DNA of 23,998 nucleotides from JAAYCI01 sp964370195 (GCA_964370195.1 CAYJIH010000028.1:1-23998); one strand, 5' to 3'; shown: positions 15,289-23,607, counted from the first letter of the stretch. The notes: generated by a model from the letters alone, not told the origin. Numbers and translations are program-made.

Positions 15289-15759
15289 ATGAAAATAAAA
15301 TGGAAACCATTTCTTGTTTGCCTGGCCATCCCTTTGGCTGTTTACTTTGTAACGGGGATTATCTCCAGCAATAGTGCTGAAATTTTTAATGCGTTTGAAA
15401 AACCACCGCTGGCACCGCCAAGCTGGCTGTTTCCAATAGCTTGGGCCATTTTATACACATTGATGGGCGTTGCGTCTTATCTTGTCTATGTGTCTGCAGC
15501 AGCGCCAAAGGCAAAGAAAACAGCACTTACGTTTTATGGCGCACAGTTGGCGGTGAACTCAGTTTGGAGTTTCTTATTCTTTAATATGGGCCTTTATTTT
15601 GTGGCGCTTGTTTGGCTTATTCTTTTGTGGGTGTTGGTGGCAATTTCTATGTGGAAAATGTATCAACTTTCGAGGCTGGCTGCGCTTTTGATGGCGCCAT
15701 ACATCGCATGGCTTACGTTTGCAGGTTACCTCAATACAACAATTTGGTTGTTGAATTAA
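15289..15759 (+). CDS. tspO: TspO/MBR family membrane protein
   Basis: This 156-residue integral membrane protein has five predicted helices. Family motifs are PPLAPPSWLFPIAWAILYTLMG (residues 39-60), the Trp/Asn-rich NSVWSFLFFN (90-99) and the final PYIAWLTFAGYLNTTIWLLN (137-156). TspO proteins bind tetrapyrroles such as protoporphyrin IX and are linked to oxidative-stress or porphyrin responses; the physiological role in anaerobic Firmicutes is unclear. The ATG at 15289 is chosen because AAAGGG sits 8 bases upstream; the frame reaching back to 15232 would cover the promoter. It appears to be a single-gene unit with its own terminator. Confidence 0.93.
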   Translation: MKIKWKPFLVCLAIPLAVYFVTGIISSNSAEIFNAFEKPPLAPPSWLFPIAWAILYTLMGVASYLVYVSAAAPKAKKTALTFYGAQLAVNSVWSFLFFNMGLYFVALVWLILLWVLVAISMWKMYQLSRLAALLMAPYIAWLTFAGYLNTTIWLLN

Positions 15760-15814
15760 CATAAAACAATCAGTCGTTCAGCGGGGGCTTGTTTCATAAA
15801 ATTAGCAAAAAAAC

Positions 15815-15850
15815 AAAACCACTTGCCATTAAAAAAATGCAAGTGGTTTT
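15815..15850 (+). terminator. Terminator after tspO
   Basis: A 12-bp stem (AAAACCACTTGC and its complement) encloses an A-rich 12-base loop and continues into TTTT. It ends only 6 bases before the AGGAGG of the next gene, so that gene depends on read-through or a promoter I cannot see. Confidence 0.85.
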
Positions 15851-15866
15851 TTGGCAGGAGGTTACG

Positions 15867-16514
15867 ATGGAGAAGAAAACAATCCCGAACCCAAACAAGG
15901 TGCATCCTGTTTTGGGATTTGATAATGTAACATACATTAAGCCCACGATAACAAGGGGAAATATTGTGGCGGGTGACTTTAGTTATGTAAGTGATATCGA
16001 TTTTGAAAGCCATGTTGGGCATCATTATGAGTTTTATGATGATCATTTGTATATTGGTAAGTTTTGCCAAATAGCAAGCGGTGTGCAGTTTGTTATGAAC
16101 GGTGCAAACCATCAAATGAATGCTGTGTCAACATTTCCGTTTTATATTTTTGAAGGCTGGGATATGGATGTGCCGCCCTTACAGGAAATGCCTGTGAAGG
16201 GGGATACAGTGGTGGGAAATGATGTGTGGATAGGACAAAATAGCACCATTTTGCCGGGGGTAACCATTGGGGACGGGGTAATTGTTGGGGCCAATAGTGT
16301 AGTGGGCAGTAGCCTTGCACCCTATACAGTAGCGGTGGGCAACCCATGCAGGCCGATTCGGAAACGCTTTGATGAAGACTTGATTTCCTTATTGTTGGCC
16401 TTTAAGTGGTGGGATAAGCCAATCGATGAAATCAATAGCCTTATTCCATTGCTGACAAGCAGTGATTTGCCGGCGGTGAAACAGGCACTTTTAGAAAAAA
16501 TGAAGCTTGTATAA
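15867..16514 (+). CDS. Vat-like xenobiotic (streptogramin A) O-acetyltransferase, CatB/XAT family
   Basis: This 215-residue protein is a left-handed beta-helix hexapeptide acetyltransferase. Its motif order follows the Vat/XAT enzymes: PNPNKVHPVLG, IKPTI, YIGKFCQIASGV, MNGANHQM with His82 at the catalytic position used in VatD, TFPFYIF, then KGDTVVGNDVWIG, LPGVTIGDGVIVGANSVV, GNPCRPI and KWWDKPID. The family uses acetyl-CoA to acetylate streptogramin A or, in CatB-type enzymes, chloramphenicol and related hydroxyl compounds. Whether this chromosomal copy gives resistance cannot be told from sequence. The ATG at 15867 follows AGGAGG. It is convergent with mutS2, 51 bases away, and there are no mobile-element signs around it. 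Confidence 0.88.
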   Translation: MEKKTIPNPNKVHPVLGFDNVTYIKPTITRGNIVAGDFSYVSDIDFESHVGHHYEFYDDHLYIGKFCQIASGVQFVMNGANHQMNAVSTFPFYIFEGWDMDVPPLQEMPVKGDTVVGNDVWIGQNSTILPGVTIGDGVIVGANSVVGSSLAPYTVAVGNPCRPIRKRFDEDLISLLLAFKWWDKPIDEINSLIPLLTSSDLPAVKQALLEKMKLV

Positions 16515-16565
16515 GCGGCGATATGGCGTGAAGATGAGGGGATAAATTACTTTAGATGCGAGAGC

Positions 16566-18947
16566 CTACTTTAGCTCTGCAACAGTGACACCATCTTCGC
16601 CTTCGCCATAACGGCCCAAACGATAAGAAGCAACATTTTTATGGTGCCGTAAATGTTCGGTGATGGCGGCACGCAAGGCACCGGTTCCACGCCCATGAAT
16701 GATATACACGGGTGTAAGCCCACACATCACGGCATTGTCGATGAATAAGTCGGTTTCTACCAATGCTTCTTCTACGGTTTTACCAAGCAAATTAAGCTCT
16801 GCCTGTGGCCCACGCGCACCGATGCTTTCTTGGCGTGTAACACGGCTTTGTCCTCGTGGTTTTGGCGGTTTTGTGTTGCTTTTTTGGCTTTTTGCTAAAT
16901 CACTAAGAGGTAGCTTTGTACGAAGTGCACCCATGCGCACCTCGACAAGGCCATTTTTATTGGGTAATGCCGAGACAGTGGCATTTTTTTTCATGTGTGG
17001 AACAAATACTTCTTGCCCCACGGTAACCTGCTTTAGAGGGACAAAAGAAATGGTTTCGGCCACTTCACCGTGCTGTGCTATTTTTGAAAGCCCCAGTGCG
17101 TCTTTTCGGGCTATTTCTCGTGCGCGTTGTGCTTTTTGCGTTTCGCTTTTACGTTTGTCTTTTTCAAGACGCTTCATCTCATCCATCAGCTGATACGCGC
17201 GGTTTTCTACGTCATCACTAAGCGCTTTAGCACGACTTCGCGCAGCGGCCAGTTCTTGTTCCCCTTGTTGAATTAAGGCTTCTTGTTTCTGTTTTGCCTG
17301 CTCTAGTTGATGGTCGGCTTGGTGTTGTAGCCGTTCAATTTCTGCTTCTTTATCGCGCACGTCGCGCTTCATGTCTTCCAGCTGGCCCAATACTGCTTCA
17401 AATCGGCGCTGCTCGCTGGACATATGACGACGTGCATTTTCGATTATGTTGGCGGATATGCCCAGTTTTTCACTAATGAAAAATGCGTTGCTTCGGCCGG
17501 GAACGCCCACCACAAGGCGATAAGTAGGGCGCAGGGTTTCTACATCAAATTCACAGCCTGCATTTTGCACGCCGGTTGTGTCTAGTGCAAATAACTTCAG
17601 TTCGGCATAATGTGTGGTGGCCATCACACGCGCGCCAAGGGAGCGCAGGTGTTCGATGATAGACACCGCCAGTGCGGCACCTTCCGCAGGGTCTGTGCCG
17701 GAGCCTAGCTCATCAAGCAACACAAGGCTGCGTGGCCCCGCCTTTTGTAAAATGTCGGTAATGTTGCGGATGTGGCCGGAAAATGTGGACAAACTTTGCT
17801 CAATGCTTTGCTCATCGCCAATATCAACTAAAATCTCCCGGAATGCACAGATAAAAGATGTATCTGCTGCCGGGATAAGATAGCCCATTTGACCCATGGC
17901 AGAGAGAAGCCCTGCTGTTTTTAGCGACACTGTTTTTCCGCCGGTGTTTGGCCCGGTTACCACCATGGTGTCGCATCCATCGTCAAGAGAAATATCAACA
18001 GGAACCACACTGTTTTTTGAAAGAAGAGGGTGGCGTGCTTTTTGTAAGGAAAAATGTGGCTCATCTTGCACAGTGGGGCAAATTCCGTTCATCGATAGCC
18101 CAAGCTCTGCTTTGGCAATGCGTTTGTCAAGCTCTAGCATGGCGTCGTAGCTGGATTCAAAGAAAGGGGAGATATCTGCAATATCCTGGGAAAACTCGCC
18201 TAAAATACGTTCGATTTCTGCCTGTTCTTGGTTTTTGAGTTGTAAAATTTTGGCGTTGGCCTCTACCACGGCGGAAGGCTCTACAAACAAAGTGCCGCCA
18301 CTGGAGGATACATCGTGGATGACACCGCCTATTTCAGCACGATGCTCTGCTTTTACAGGCACAACATAACGCCCATTGCGAAGAGAGACCAAACTTTCTT
18401 GCAGATATTTATTTAGGTGTTGGTTTTTTAGCACTTGGTCTAGTTTATCGCGGATGGAGTTTTCGGCAATGCGAATTTTACGGCGCAAATCATAAAGTTC
18501 ATCGCTGGCCGTATCGGCCATCTCGCTGTCTGATAAAATAGATGCACGAATGCGTTCTTGCAAACCCACTTGAGGTGTGATGGTGAAAAATAGGTCGCTA
18601 AGCACGGTTTCCTCGGCTTCTTGCACGGCAAACCAGCTGCTTAACCGCTGAAAATTTTGCAAAGCACCGGCAACGCCCAGCAGCTCTGCCATCGATAATA
18701 TGCCGCCTTTTTTGGCCCGAAGCACAGCAGCAAGAGCGCCTTCGCAAGAGGAAAGGCGCGGATTTCCATTTTTGAGCAGGTGGCTGGCCAAAAGATCGGT
18801 TTGCGCAAGCAACAGCCGAACCGAGGCGGCGTCTGTTTGGATACGTTCTGCGCGCAAACTCTCCTTACTTTCGTGGCAGGCGGCGTATGGCACGGCCATT
18901 TCTACCACTTTATCCAGCTCTATGCTCGTATAATCTCGTTCATTCAT
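16566..18947 (-). CDS. mutS2: MutS2 ATPase/endonuclease
   Basis: This 793-residue protein is of normal length. It has the MutS core and clamp, lacks the mismatch-recognition domain, and carries the ATPase with Walker A TGPNTGGKT (331-339), STFSGH (387-392) and Walker B LVLLDELGSGTDP (408-420), followed by TTHYAEL. A long coiled coil (about 510-625) leads to a C-terminal Smr domain (718-793) with HGRGTGALR. The first Smr motif, usually LDLRG, reads LNLLG, losing the Asp and Arg implicated in cleavage. MutS2 limits recombination, and in Bacillus it also splits collided ribosomes. Its ATG overlaps the recO stop (ATGA), implying coupling. It is the last gene of the phoH-era operon. Confidence 0.96.
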   Translation of the reverse strand: MNERDYTSIELDKVVEMAVPYAACHESKESLRAERIQTDAASVRLLLAQTDLLASHLLKNGNPRLSSCEGALAAVLRAKKGGILSMAELLGVAGALQNFQRLSSWFAVQEAEETVLSDLFFTITPQVGLQERIRASILSDSEMADTASDELYDLRRKIRIAENSIRDKLDQVLKNQHLNKYLQESLVSLRNGRYVVPVKAEHRAEIGGVIHDVSSSGGTLFVEPSAVVEANAKILQLKNQEQAEIERILGEFSQDIADISPFFESSYDAMLELDKRIAKAELGLSMNGICPTVQDEPHFSLQKARHPLLSKNSVVPVDISLDDGCDTMVVTGPNTGGKTVSLKTAGLLSAMGQMGYLIPAADTSFICAFREILVDIGDEQSIEQSLSTFSGHIRNITDILQKAGPRSLVLLDELGSGTDPAEGAALAVSIIEHLRSLGARVMATTHYAELKLFALDTTGVQNAGCEFDVETLRPTYRLVVGVPGRSNAFFISEKLGISANIIENARRHMSSEQRRFEAVLGQLEDMKRDVRDKEAEIERLQHQADHQLEQAKQKQEALIQQGEQELAAARSRAKALSDDVENRAYQLMDEMKRLEKDKRKSETQKAQRAREIARKDALGLSKIAQHGEVAETISFVPLKQVTVGQEVFVPHMKKNATVSALPNKNGLVEVRMGALRTKLPLSDLAKSQKSNTKPPKPRGQSRVTRQESIGARGPQAELNLLGKTVEEALVETDLFIDNAVMCGLTPVYIIHGRGTGALRAAITEHLRHHKNVASYRLGRYGEGEDGVTVAELK

Positions 18948-19705
18948 GTTGTGATTGTGTCTCCGTCTAAAAGTAGTGCAAGCCCAGATAAACTACGTGG
19001 GGCTGCGTGTAAATGTTGTAAAATATATTGCTGAGTAACCGTATTTAGTTGTTGCATACTGTTTGGTTTTAATGTGAAGGAAAACAATTTATCGTTTTCC
19101 GAATATACAATATGACGCAAGGCAAGCAGGGAAGCTTCGCCAAGGTTGCAGGTAATGTTTTGTTTTTTTGCACATGCCTCACACAACAAAATGCCCTCTG
19201 CCACAAGAAAGGCAAAGGCGCCTTTGTCAAATTGGCCGCAAGACTTGCAAGCAAGCAAATCCGGCATAAAGCCATGCTCACTCATGCTGCGCATTTCGTA
19301 CACAGATTTTACAAGCAAGGGCGGTTTTTGGTGATGGCTTAAAACATGAAAACTGTTGAGTGTTAGACGCAATAATGAGGGGCATTCTTCGCCCACAGGT
19401 GAAAAAAATTGTGCGAGTTCGGCTATGTATGCTGCTAGGTAGACATTTTCCACAGTGGTACGTAGCCCGAAAAATGTTTCGATGGGGGCGGCTTCTTTTG
19501 CAAAATACGTTTTGGCGCCCTCTTGAAAAACCCATTCGGAATAACAATATAATCCGCCGGCACTGAAGAATTTGCTTTTGGGGTTCAAGCTGCCTTTTGC
19601 AGTAATAGAGAGGATACCATGGGTTTTGGTAAGCACTGTGAGGATGCGATGGCTTTCGCCGTATTTTGTTTCGCGTAAAACAAGTCCGTGATCGGTGATG
19701 GTCAT
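18944..19705 (-). CDS. recO: DNA repair protein RecO
   Basis: This 253-residue RecO has an N-terminal OB-fold (GLVLRETKYGESHRILTVLT, residues 7-26) and a helical C-terminal domain with a four-Cys zinc site: Cys153-x2-Cys156 and Cys175-x2-Cys178. RecO works with RecR to load RecA onto SSB-coated gaps and anneals complementary strands. The ATG at 19705 has an AGGA ribosome site that overlaps the era stop region, 11 bases downstream of era. Its stop overlaps the mutS2 start. Confidence 0.95.
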   Translation of the reverse strand: MTITDHGLVLRETKYGESHRILTVLTKTHGILSITAKGSLNPKSKFFSAGGLYCYSEWVFQEGAKTYFAKEAAPIETFFGLRTTVENVYLAAYIAELAQFFSPVGEECPSLLRLTLNSFHVLSHHQKPPLLVKSVYEMRSMSEHGFMPDLLACKSCGQFDKGAFAFLVAEGILLCEACAKKQNITCNLGEASLLALRHIVYSENDKLFSFTLKPNSMQQLNTVTQQYILQHLHAAPRSLSGLALLLDGDTITT

Positions 19706-19716
19706 TGAAAATATCC

Positions 19717-20622
19717 TCAGTCTGCAAAGCCAGAGCGATTTAAGAAGTTGTTGTCGTCGCGCCAGTCATCGCGCACTTTTACCCAGCACTGCAAATTCAC
19801 CTTTGCGTCTAATAGCTGTTCTGTGTCTAAGCGTGCTTCGCTTGCAACCGTTTTCAACATTTGGCCACCTTTTCCGATTACCATGCCTTTGTGGCTTTTT
19901 CTTTCGCAAAAAATGGTGACATCAATGTCGATGATGTTGCTGTTGATGCGTTCTTTAAAGCGTTCCACCTCCACATAAATTCCATGTGGGATTTCTTCGC
20001 GCATGTGCAAAAGCAATTTTTCGCGCACAAGCTCTGCAACAAGCGCGCGTTCTGGTTGGTCGGTGTATGCGTCGTCTGCGAAAAAATGGGGTCCATCTTG
20101 CGAAAATTCTGCAAGAGCATCTAGCAATGTTTCATTTCCTTCCCCTGTTTCGGCGCTTACGCCGTAAACTTGACGAAAGATGCCAAGGGCCTCCAGCTCT
20201 TCCACGCGCTGTGCCAAATGGTCTAGCCGGGTAAGCTTATCTACTTTGTTTACAGCAGCAAGCGCCGGTGTGTTGCTGTTTTTTAGCGAAGCCAGCAGTT
20301 CTGTTTCATCTTCTCGCAAGGAACCTTGTGGCTCAAACAGCATCAGTACAACATCGGCATCGCAAAGCGAGGTGCGTACCGTACCCACCATTTTTTCACC
20401 CAGTTTATTGTGTGGTTTGTGAAACCCGGGTGTGTCTAAAAAAACATACTGAAGCGTATCTTTTGTTAAAATTCCGGTAATTCTTGTGCGTGTTGTTTGT
20501 GGTTTTGGGGAAACAATAGCTGCTTTAAGGCCAATGAAGCGGTTTAGCAGGGACGATTTCCCAACATTTGGCTTGCCCACGATGGCAACAAACACCGAAC
20601 GACTTTGTGAGGTTTTATTCAT
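19717..20622 (-). CDS. era: GTPase Era
   Basis: This 301-residue Era GTPase shows G1 GKPNVGKS (16-23), the switch I region QTTRTRI (42-48), G3 DTPG (63-66) and G4 NKVDKL (125-130). A C-terminal KH RNA-binding domain carries KGMVIGKGGQMLKTV. Era binds the 3' end of 16S rRNA and acts as a checkpoint in 30S assembly at the membrane. The ATG at 20622 has AAGGAT about 10 bases upstream, lying inside the end of the kinase gene. Its place between dgkA and recO is the standard Firmicute order, although the cdd gene often found next to it is absent here. Confidence 0.98.
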   Translation of the reverse strand: MNKTSQSRSVFVAIVGKPNVGKSSLLNRFIGLKAAIVSPKPQTTRTRITGILTKDTLQYVFLDTPGFHKPHNKLGEKMVGTVRTSLCDADVVLMLFEPQGSLREDETELLASLKNSNTPALAAVNKVDKLTRLDHLAQRVEELEALGIFRQVYGVSAETGEGNETLLDALAEFSQDGPHFFADDAYTDQPERALVAELVREKLLLHMREEIPHGIYVEVERFKERINSNIIDIDVTIFCERKSHKGMVIGKGGQMLKTVASEARLDTEQLLDAKVNLQCWVKVRDDWRDDNNFLNRSGFAD

Positions 20623-20625
20623 ACA

Positions 20626-21099
20626 TTAGGTATCCTTTTTTTTAGTGGATTTTGGCGAAAAATAGAACACAAAGCGAATGGCAATCAAGAGGGATAAAAT
20701 AAGCAAGAGAATCGCCCATACGTGGTTTAAGAAAAAGTGGCCTATTGTTATAAAAGTAGGAACATCCCAAAACAGAAAAAAACCGCAAACCAACGCACCC
20801 ATGCTAAACACCAAAACAGCGGCGGCCGCCAAATCTTTTACAGCTCCAGCCAGTTCGTATCGGTGCGGTTCTGGGTTGGCTACGGCTCTTTCTAGTGAGG
20901 TGTTCACAAGTTCCAGTGCCAATTCGCCGGCTACTATGGTTACAAGCAAACCATATTCAAGGCGACTGAATTCATAAAAACCAGAAAAAAAGAACACATA
21001 AATTGCAGCACAAATATGAAAACGAAAATTGCGTTCTTCCCTTACGGCAAGCCGAAGGCCGAAAAACGCATACATAAAACTGCGCAAAAAGCGTTTCAT
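20626..21099 (-). CDS. dgkA: Undecaprenol kinase / diacylglycerol kinase (DgkA family)
   Basis: This 157-residue membrane protein has the family residues Glu21 and Asn24 (REERNFRFH) and the catalytic segment GELALELVNTSLERAV, with Glu63, Asn66 and Glu70. In Gram-positives this family phosphorylates undecaprenol with ATP, recycling the lipid carrier for peptidoglycan and teichoic acids. It is longer than the usual 120-130 residues because of an extra C-terminal membrane helix (about 125-146) and a Lys-rich tail. The ATG at 21099 is chosen: it begins 7 bases after the ybeY stop with GGAG inside the ybeY end. The longer frame from 21147 would overlap ybeY by about 40 bases. Confidence 0.9.
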   Translation of the reverse strand: MKRFLRSFMYAFFGLRLAVREERNFRFHICAAIYVFFFSGFYEFSRLEYGLLVTIVAGELALELVNTSLERAVANPEPHRYELAGAVKDLAAAAVLVFSMGALVCGFFLFWDVPTFITIGHFFLNHVWAILLLILSLLIAIRFVFYFSPKSTKKKDT

Positions 21100-21106
21100 G
21101 TGGTGG

Positions 21107-21604
21107 TTACTCCGGTGGTGTGTAAGACACAGTTCGTGGAAGGCCAAGTTTCATTAGTGCATTTTCTTCTTTTTCGCGCATGTGAACAGCGTCTAAACCG
21201 CCTGGTTCATGGTCATACCCTAGTAAATGGTACATAGAGTGTACTGTTAAATAAGCAACTTCACGCTGCAAAGTGTGCCCGTATAACTGCGATTGATCTA
21301 CAGCGCGCTCCATAGAAATGACAATATCCCCTAAGATAGCAGCGCCGGTTTCTTGGTTTTTTTCGTATTTTCCGCCTTCGTTTAAGGGGAAACTTAAAAC
21401 ATCGGTTGAATTTGGTTTGTTGCGGTATTGTTGATTCAATTTTGCAATTTCTTCATCATCCACAAAGGTAACACTGACCTCGGCTGGTTGGCTAAACCCT
21501 TCCAGTTCCAATACTGCATTGCAAGAACGACGGATCAAAATGCGTAGCCCGGATGGAATTTTTACAGCTTTTTGACGATTTGAAATATACACCTTATGCG
21601 CCAC
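21107..21604 (-). CDS. ybeY: Endoribonuclease YbeY (rRNA maturation factor)
   Basis: This 165-residue metalloprotein has the zinc motif HSMYHLLGYDH (His122, His126, His132), the family's usual H-x3-H-x5-H. It also contains LNQQYRNKPNSTDVLSFPL and ILGDIVIS, both characteristic. YbeY processes the 3' end of 16S rRNA and takes part in 70S quality control. The GTG at 21604 is the best start: AAAGGAG lies 8 bases upstream, directly after the phoH stop. The longer frame from 21649 would overlap phoH. It lies between phoH and dgkA in a tightly spaced operon. Confidence 0.96.
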   Translation of the reverse strand: MAHKVYISNRQKAVKIPSGLRILIRRSCNAVLELEGFSQPAEVSVTFVDDEEIAKLNQQYRNKPNSTDVLSFPLNEGGKYEKNQETGAAILGDIVISMERAVDQSQLYGHTLQREVAYLTVHSMYHLLGYDHEPGGLDAVHMREKEENALMKLGLPRTVSYTPPE

Positions 21605-21617
21605 ATTTCCCACTCCT

Positions 21618-22580
21618 TTACCGTTTTTGTTTTGTATCGGCTTTATCATAGGCTCGAATGATCTCTTGTACCAAACGATGCCGCACTACATCTTTTTCGC
21701 TAAAGCGAATGCGTGCAATGTTTTGCAGATGTTTTAATGTGATAAGCGCATCTACCAATCCACTTCGGTTTTTATCAGGCAAATCAATTTGTGTAACATC
21801 GCCGGTTACTACCACCTTTGAGCCAATCCCCATGCGTGTTAAAAACATTTTCATTTGCTCTCGGCTGGTGTTTTGGGCCTCATCTAAAATAATAAAAGCA
21901 TCATCCAGTGTGCGCCCTCTCATATACGCCAAAGGGGCTACTTCAATAATTTGTTTTTCTAATAGTCGAGAGGTGCCTTCCGCACCCATCATATCGAATA
22001 AAGAATCATACAAAGGTCGTAAGTAAGGGTCTACCTTGTTTTGCAGGTCTCCCGGTAAAAACCCAAGTTTTTCACCAGCTTCCACAGCCGGCCGCGTTAA
22101 CACAATGCGGCTAATTTCCTTTGTTTTGTATGCTTTCACGGCCATAGCAACAGCCAAATATGTTTTTCCTGTGCCGGCAGGGCCAACACCAAACGTAATG
22201 GCGTGGTCTTGAATGGCACTGATATACGCTTTTTGCCCTAAAGTTTTAGGGCGTATGGGGCGTCCTTTATCGTTGATAAGAACAAAGTCGCCTGTGAGGT
22301 CAGACACCTTCTCTTCTTCGCCTTCTTGCACCATAGAGATGCAATAGCGTACAGCTTGTTCATCTAGTGGCAAACCATGTTCGTGTAGTGTAGAGAGTGA
22401 TTGGATTACTTTCAGCGCGCGCATCGTTGCATCTTCTGACCCGATGACTTTGATCTCTGTGCCTCGATAGACCAAGGTGACACCAAGCTCACTTTCAATA
22501 AACCGGGCATTTTTGTCTGCGTTTCCAAAAATAGCCAGTGCAAGTTCAATGTCTTTCACATCAACTTGTTTTTCACTCAC
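21618..22580 (-). CDS. phoH: PhoH-like ATPase (YbeZ/PhoL)
   Basis: This 320-residue protein has an N-terminal KH-like region (about 1-60). The PhoH P-loop ATPase domain follows, with Walker A GPAGTGKT (133-140), LTRPAVEAGEKLGFLPGD (161-178), Walker B FIILDEAQN (229-237) and GDVTQIDLP. PhoH/YbeZ partners with YbeY in RNA metabolism, consistent with the two genes being adjacent here. The GTG at 22580 is chosen because GAGGTG sits just upstream; the TTG at 22592 would place the start inside that site. It is the first gene of the operon. A TATACT-type -10 near 22640 on the minus strand could be its promoter, but the -35 is unclear. Confidence 0.95.
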   Translation of the reverse strand: MSEKQVDVKDIELALAIFGNADKNARFIESELGVTLVYRGTEIKVIGSEDATMRALKVIQSLSTLHEHGLPLDEQAVRYCISMVQEGEEEKVSDLTGDFVLINDKGRPIRPKTLGQKAYISAIQDHAITFGVGPAGTGKTYLAVAMAVKAYKTKEISRIVLTRPAVEAGEKLGFLPGDLQNKVDPYLRPLYDSLFDMMGAEGTSRLLEKQIIEVAPLAYMRGRTLDDAFIILDEAQNTSREQMKMFLTRMGIGSKVVVTGDVTQIDLPDKNRSGLVDALITLKHLQNIARIRFSEKDVVRHRLVQEIIRAYDKADTKQKR

Positions 22581-22703
22581 GGTACACCTCAAATTTTTAT
22601 CTACAATTGCTAGAATATCTCTTACTTTATATACAGTATACCATAAATTCCTTGTAAAATACAGGGAAAATATGAAAAAGATTCTAATTTTATTTTAAAT
22701 CTA

Positions 22704-22733
22704 TTGTGAAAATCGTATAACTTGCGTTATACT
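22704..22733 (+). promoter_or_regulatory. Promoter of the small Cys protein gene
   Basis: TTGTGA (22704-22709), an 18-base spacer and TATACT (22728-22733) lie about 37 bases before the GTG start. Confidence 0.65.
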
Positions 22734-22770
22734 GAGAATGATTCATTTTCAAAAAAAGGAGATGGCCAAT

Positions 22771-22989
22771 GTGAGTGATAAACTTTTTGGGGCTCGTATT
22801 GAAAAATGTTGCCATTATTGTGAACTGGGTCATTTGGGGCCAGATAAGGTGATGATACTGTGCCGGCGATATGGGCCGGTTTCACCGCATTATTTATGTA
22901 GGCATTTTCATTATAATCCGTTGTTACGTGTGCCAAAGCGTGCAAAAAAATTGCCTGAATTTGAGGCAGGGGAGTTTGGGATTGATTAG
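22771..22989 (+). CDS. Small conserved-looking Cys protein of unknown function
   Basis: This 72-residue protein starts at GTG 22771, 9 bases after AAAGGAG; an ATG at 22738 is too far upstream and lies next to the -10 box. It contains KCCHYCELG (Cys13, Cys14, Cys17), ILCRRYGPVSPHYLCRHF (Cys31, Cys43) and a basic NPLLRVPKRAKKLPEF tail. The spacing suggests a small zinc-binding fold. I recall similar short proteins in clostridial genomes, always unnamed. Its stop overlaps the stop of the convergent membrane protein gene by 2 bases. The good promoter and ribosome site support real expression. Confidence 0.75.
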   Translation: MSDKLFGARIEKCCHYCELGHLGPDKVMILCRRYGPVSPHYLCRHFHYNPLLRVPKRAKKLPEFEAGEFGID

Positions 22990-23357
22990 ATGGCTTGGGT
23001 GATATAGGGGGCCAAACTGTTCCAAAGATACGCCCAGCCAAGCAAAACAGAGTATGTTGTGAGGGAAAAGAGATAAATGCGTCGATTTGACGTTGAATCG
23101 ATTTTGCGGCTAAACAAAACAATGGCCACCACGGTAACAACAGTGGCCAACAAGTCAACAAAAGCTTGCACAACATGGTATGAAATGGGAAGGGCACTGG
23201 GAAGCGGGGAAAAGGACAGGAGGCCGAAAAATAGATGTGCACAAGGCAAAATGCTTAACCAAACAACAGACAGTGCATAGCCAATATGTTTTTTTCTTAA
23301 CAGTAAAACAAAAATCAATAGATATAGCGCCAAAATTGCAGCTGTTTCGCTCCACAT
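22986..23357 (-). CDS. Small four-helix membrane protein of unknown function
   Basis: This 123-residue protein has four predicted membrane helices near residues 5-20, 25-48, 62-83 and 95-113. A basic loop RKKH (21-24) and a charged loop SRKIDSTSNRR (83-93) probably face the cytoplasm. I recognise no motif. The ATG at 23357 has GAGG about 12 bases upstream, so initiation looks weak. It is convergent with the 72-residue Cys protein and shares its stop region, and it is divergent from the tRNA promoter at 23382. Confidence 0.65.
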   Translation of the reverse strand: MWSETAAILALYLLIFVLLLRKKHIGYALSVVWLSILPCAHLFFGLLSFSPLPSALPISYHVVQAFVDLLATVVTVVAIVLFSRKIDSTSNRRIYLFSLTTYSVLLGWAYLWNSLAPYITQAI

Positions 23358-23381
23358 TATATTTTTTACCTCATTTCAGTC

Positions 23382-23409
23382 TTGACTTATCGTAGAAACC
23401 TATTATAAT
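23382..23409 (+). promoter_or_regulatory. Strong promoter of the tRNA region
   Basis: TTGACT (23382-23387), a 16-base spacer and a perfect TATAAT (23404-23409) point into the tRNA region. It is the best sigma-A match in the window, as expected for stable RNA. Confidence 0.8.
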
Positions 23410-23444
23410 AGATAAAGCTAGATTTGTAAATCATCGGATAAAAT

Positions 23445-23503
23445 GTTACTGTGGCTTAGTTGATGGTGTGGTGCGCTTTTAATGAGCGGGTTATCAATTG
23501 CAG
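23445..23503 (+). pseudogene. Decayed tRNA-like sequence (relic related to the tRNA-Thr at 23608)
   Basis: Aligned without gaps to the intact tRNA-Thr, the first 55 bases match at 37 positions. The runs ACTGTGGCT and TAATGAGC are shared, and C-to-T changes are the most common difference. The anticodon-stem region can still pair (CGCT/AGCG), but the acceptor 3' strand, T-loop and CCA end are not recognisable after about 23500. It would be transcribed from the promoter at 23382 ahead of the real tRNA. Confidence 0.6.
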
Positions 23504-23607
23504 ATACAGGGTGGCAATTTGGCAAGATGGATTCGTGCTTTATAGCTTGTTAAAAGAGATGGCATGGCAAGGTTGAAAAGATAGGGTATGGCTTCTCACA
23601 TATAGAC

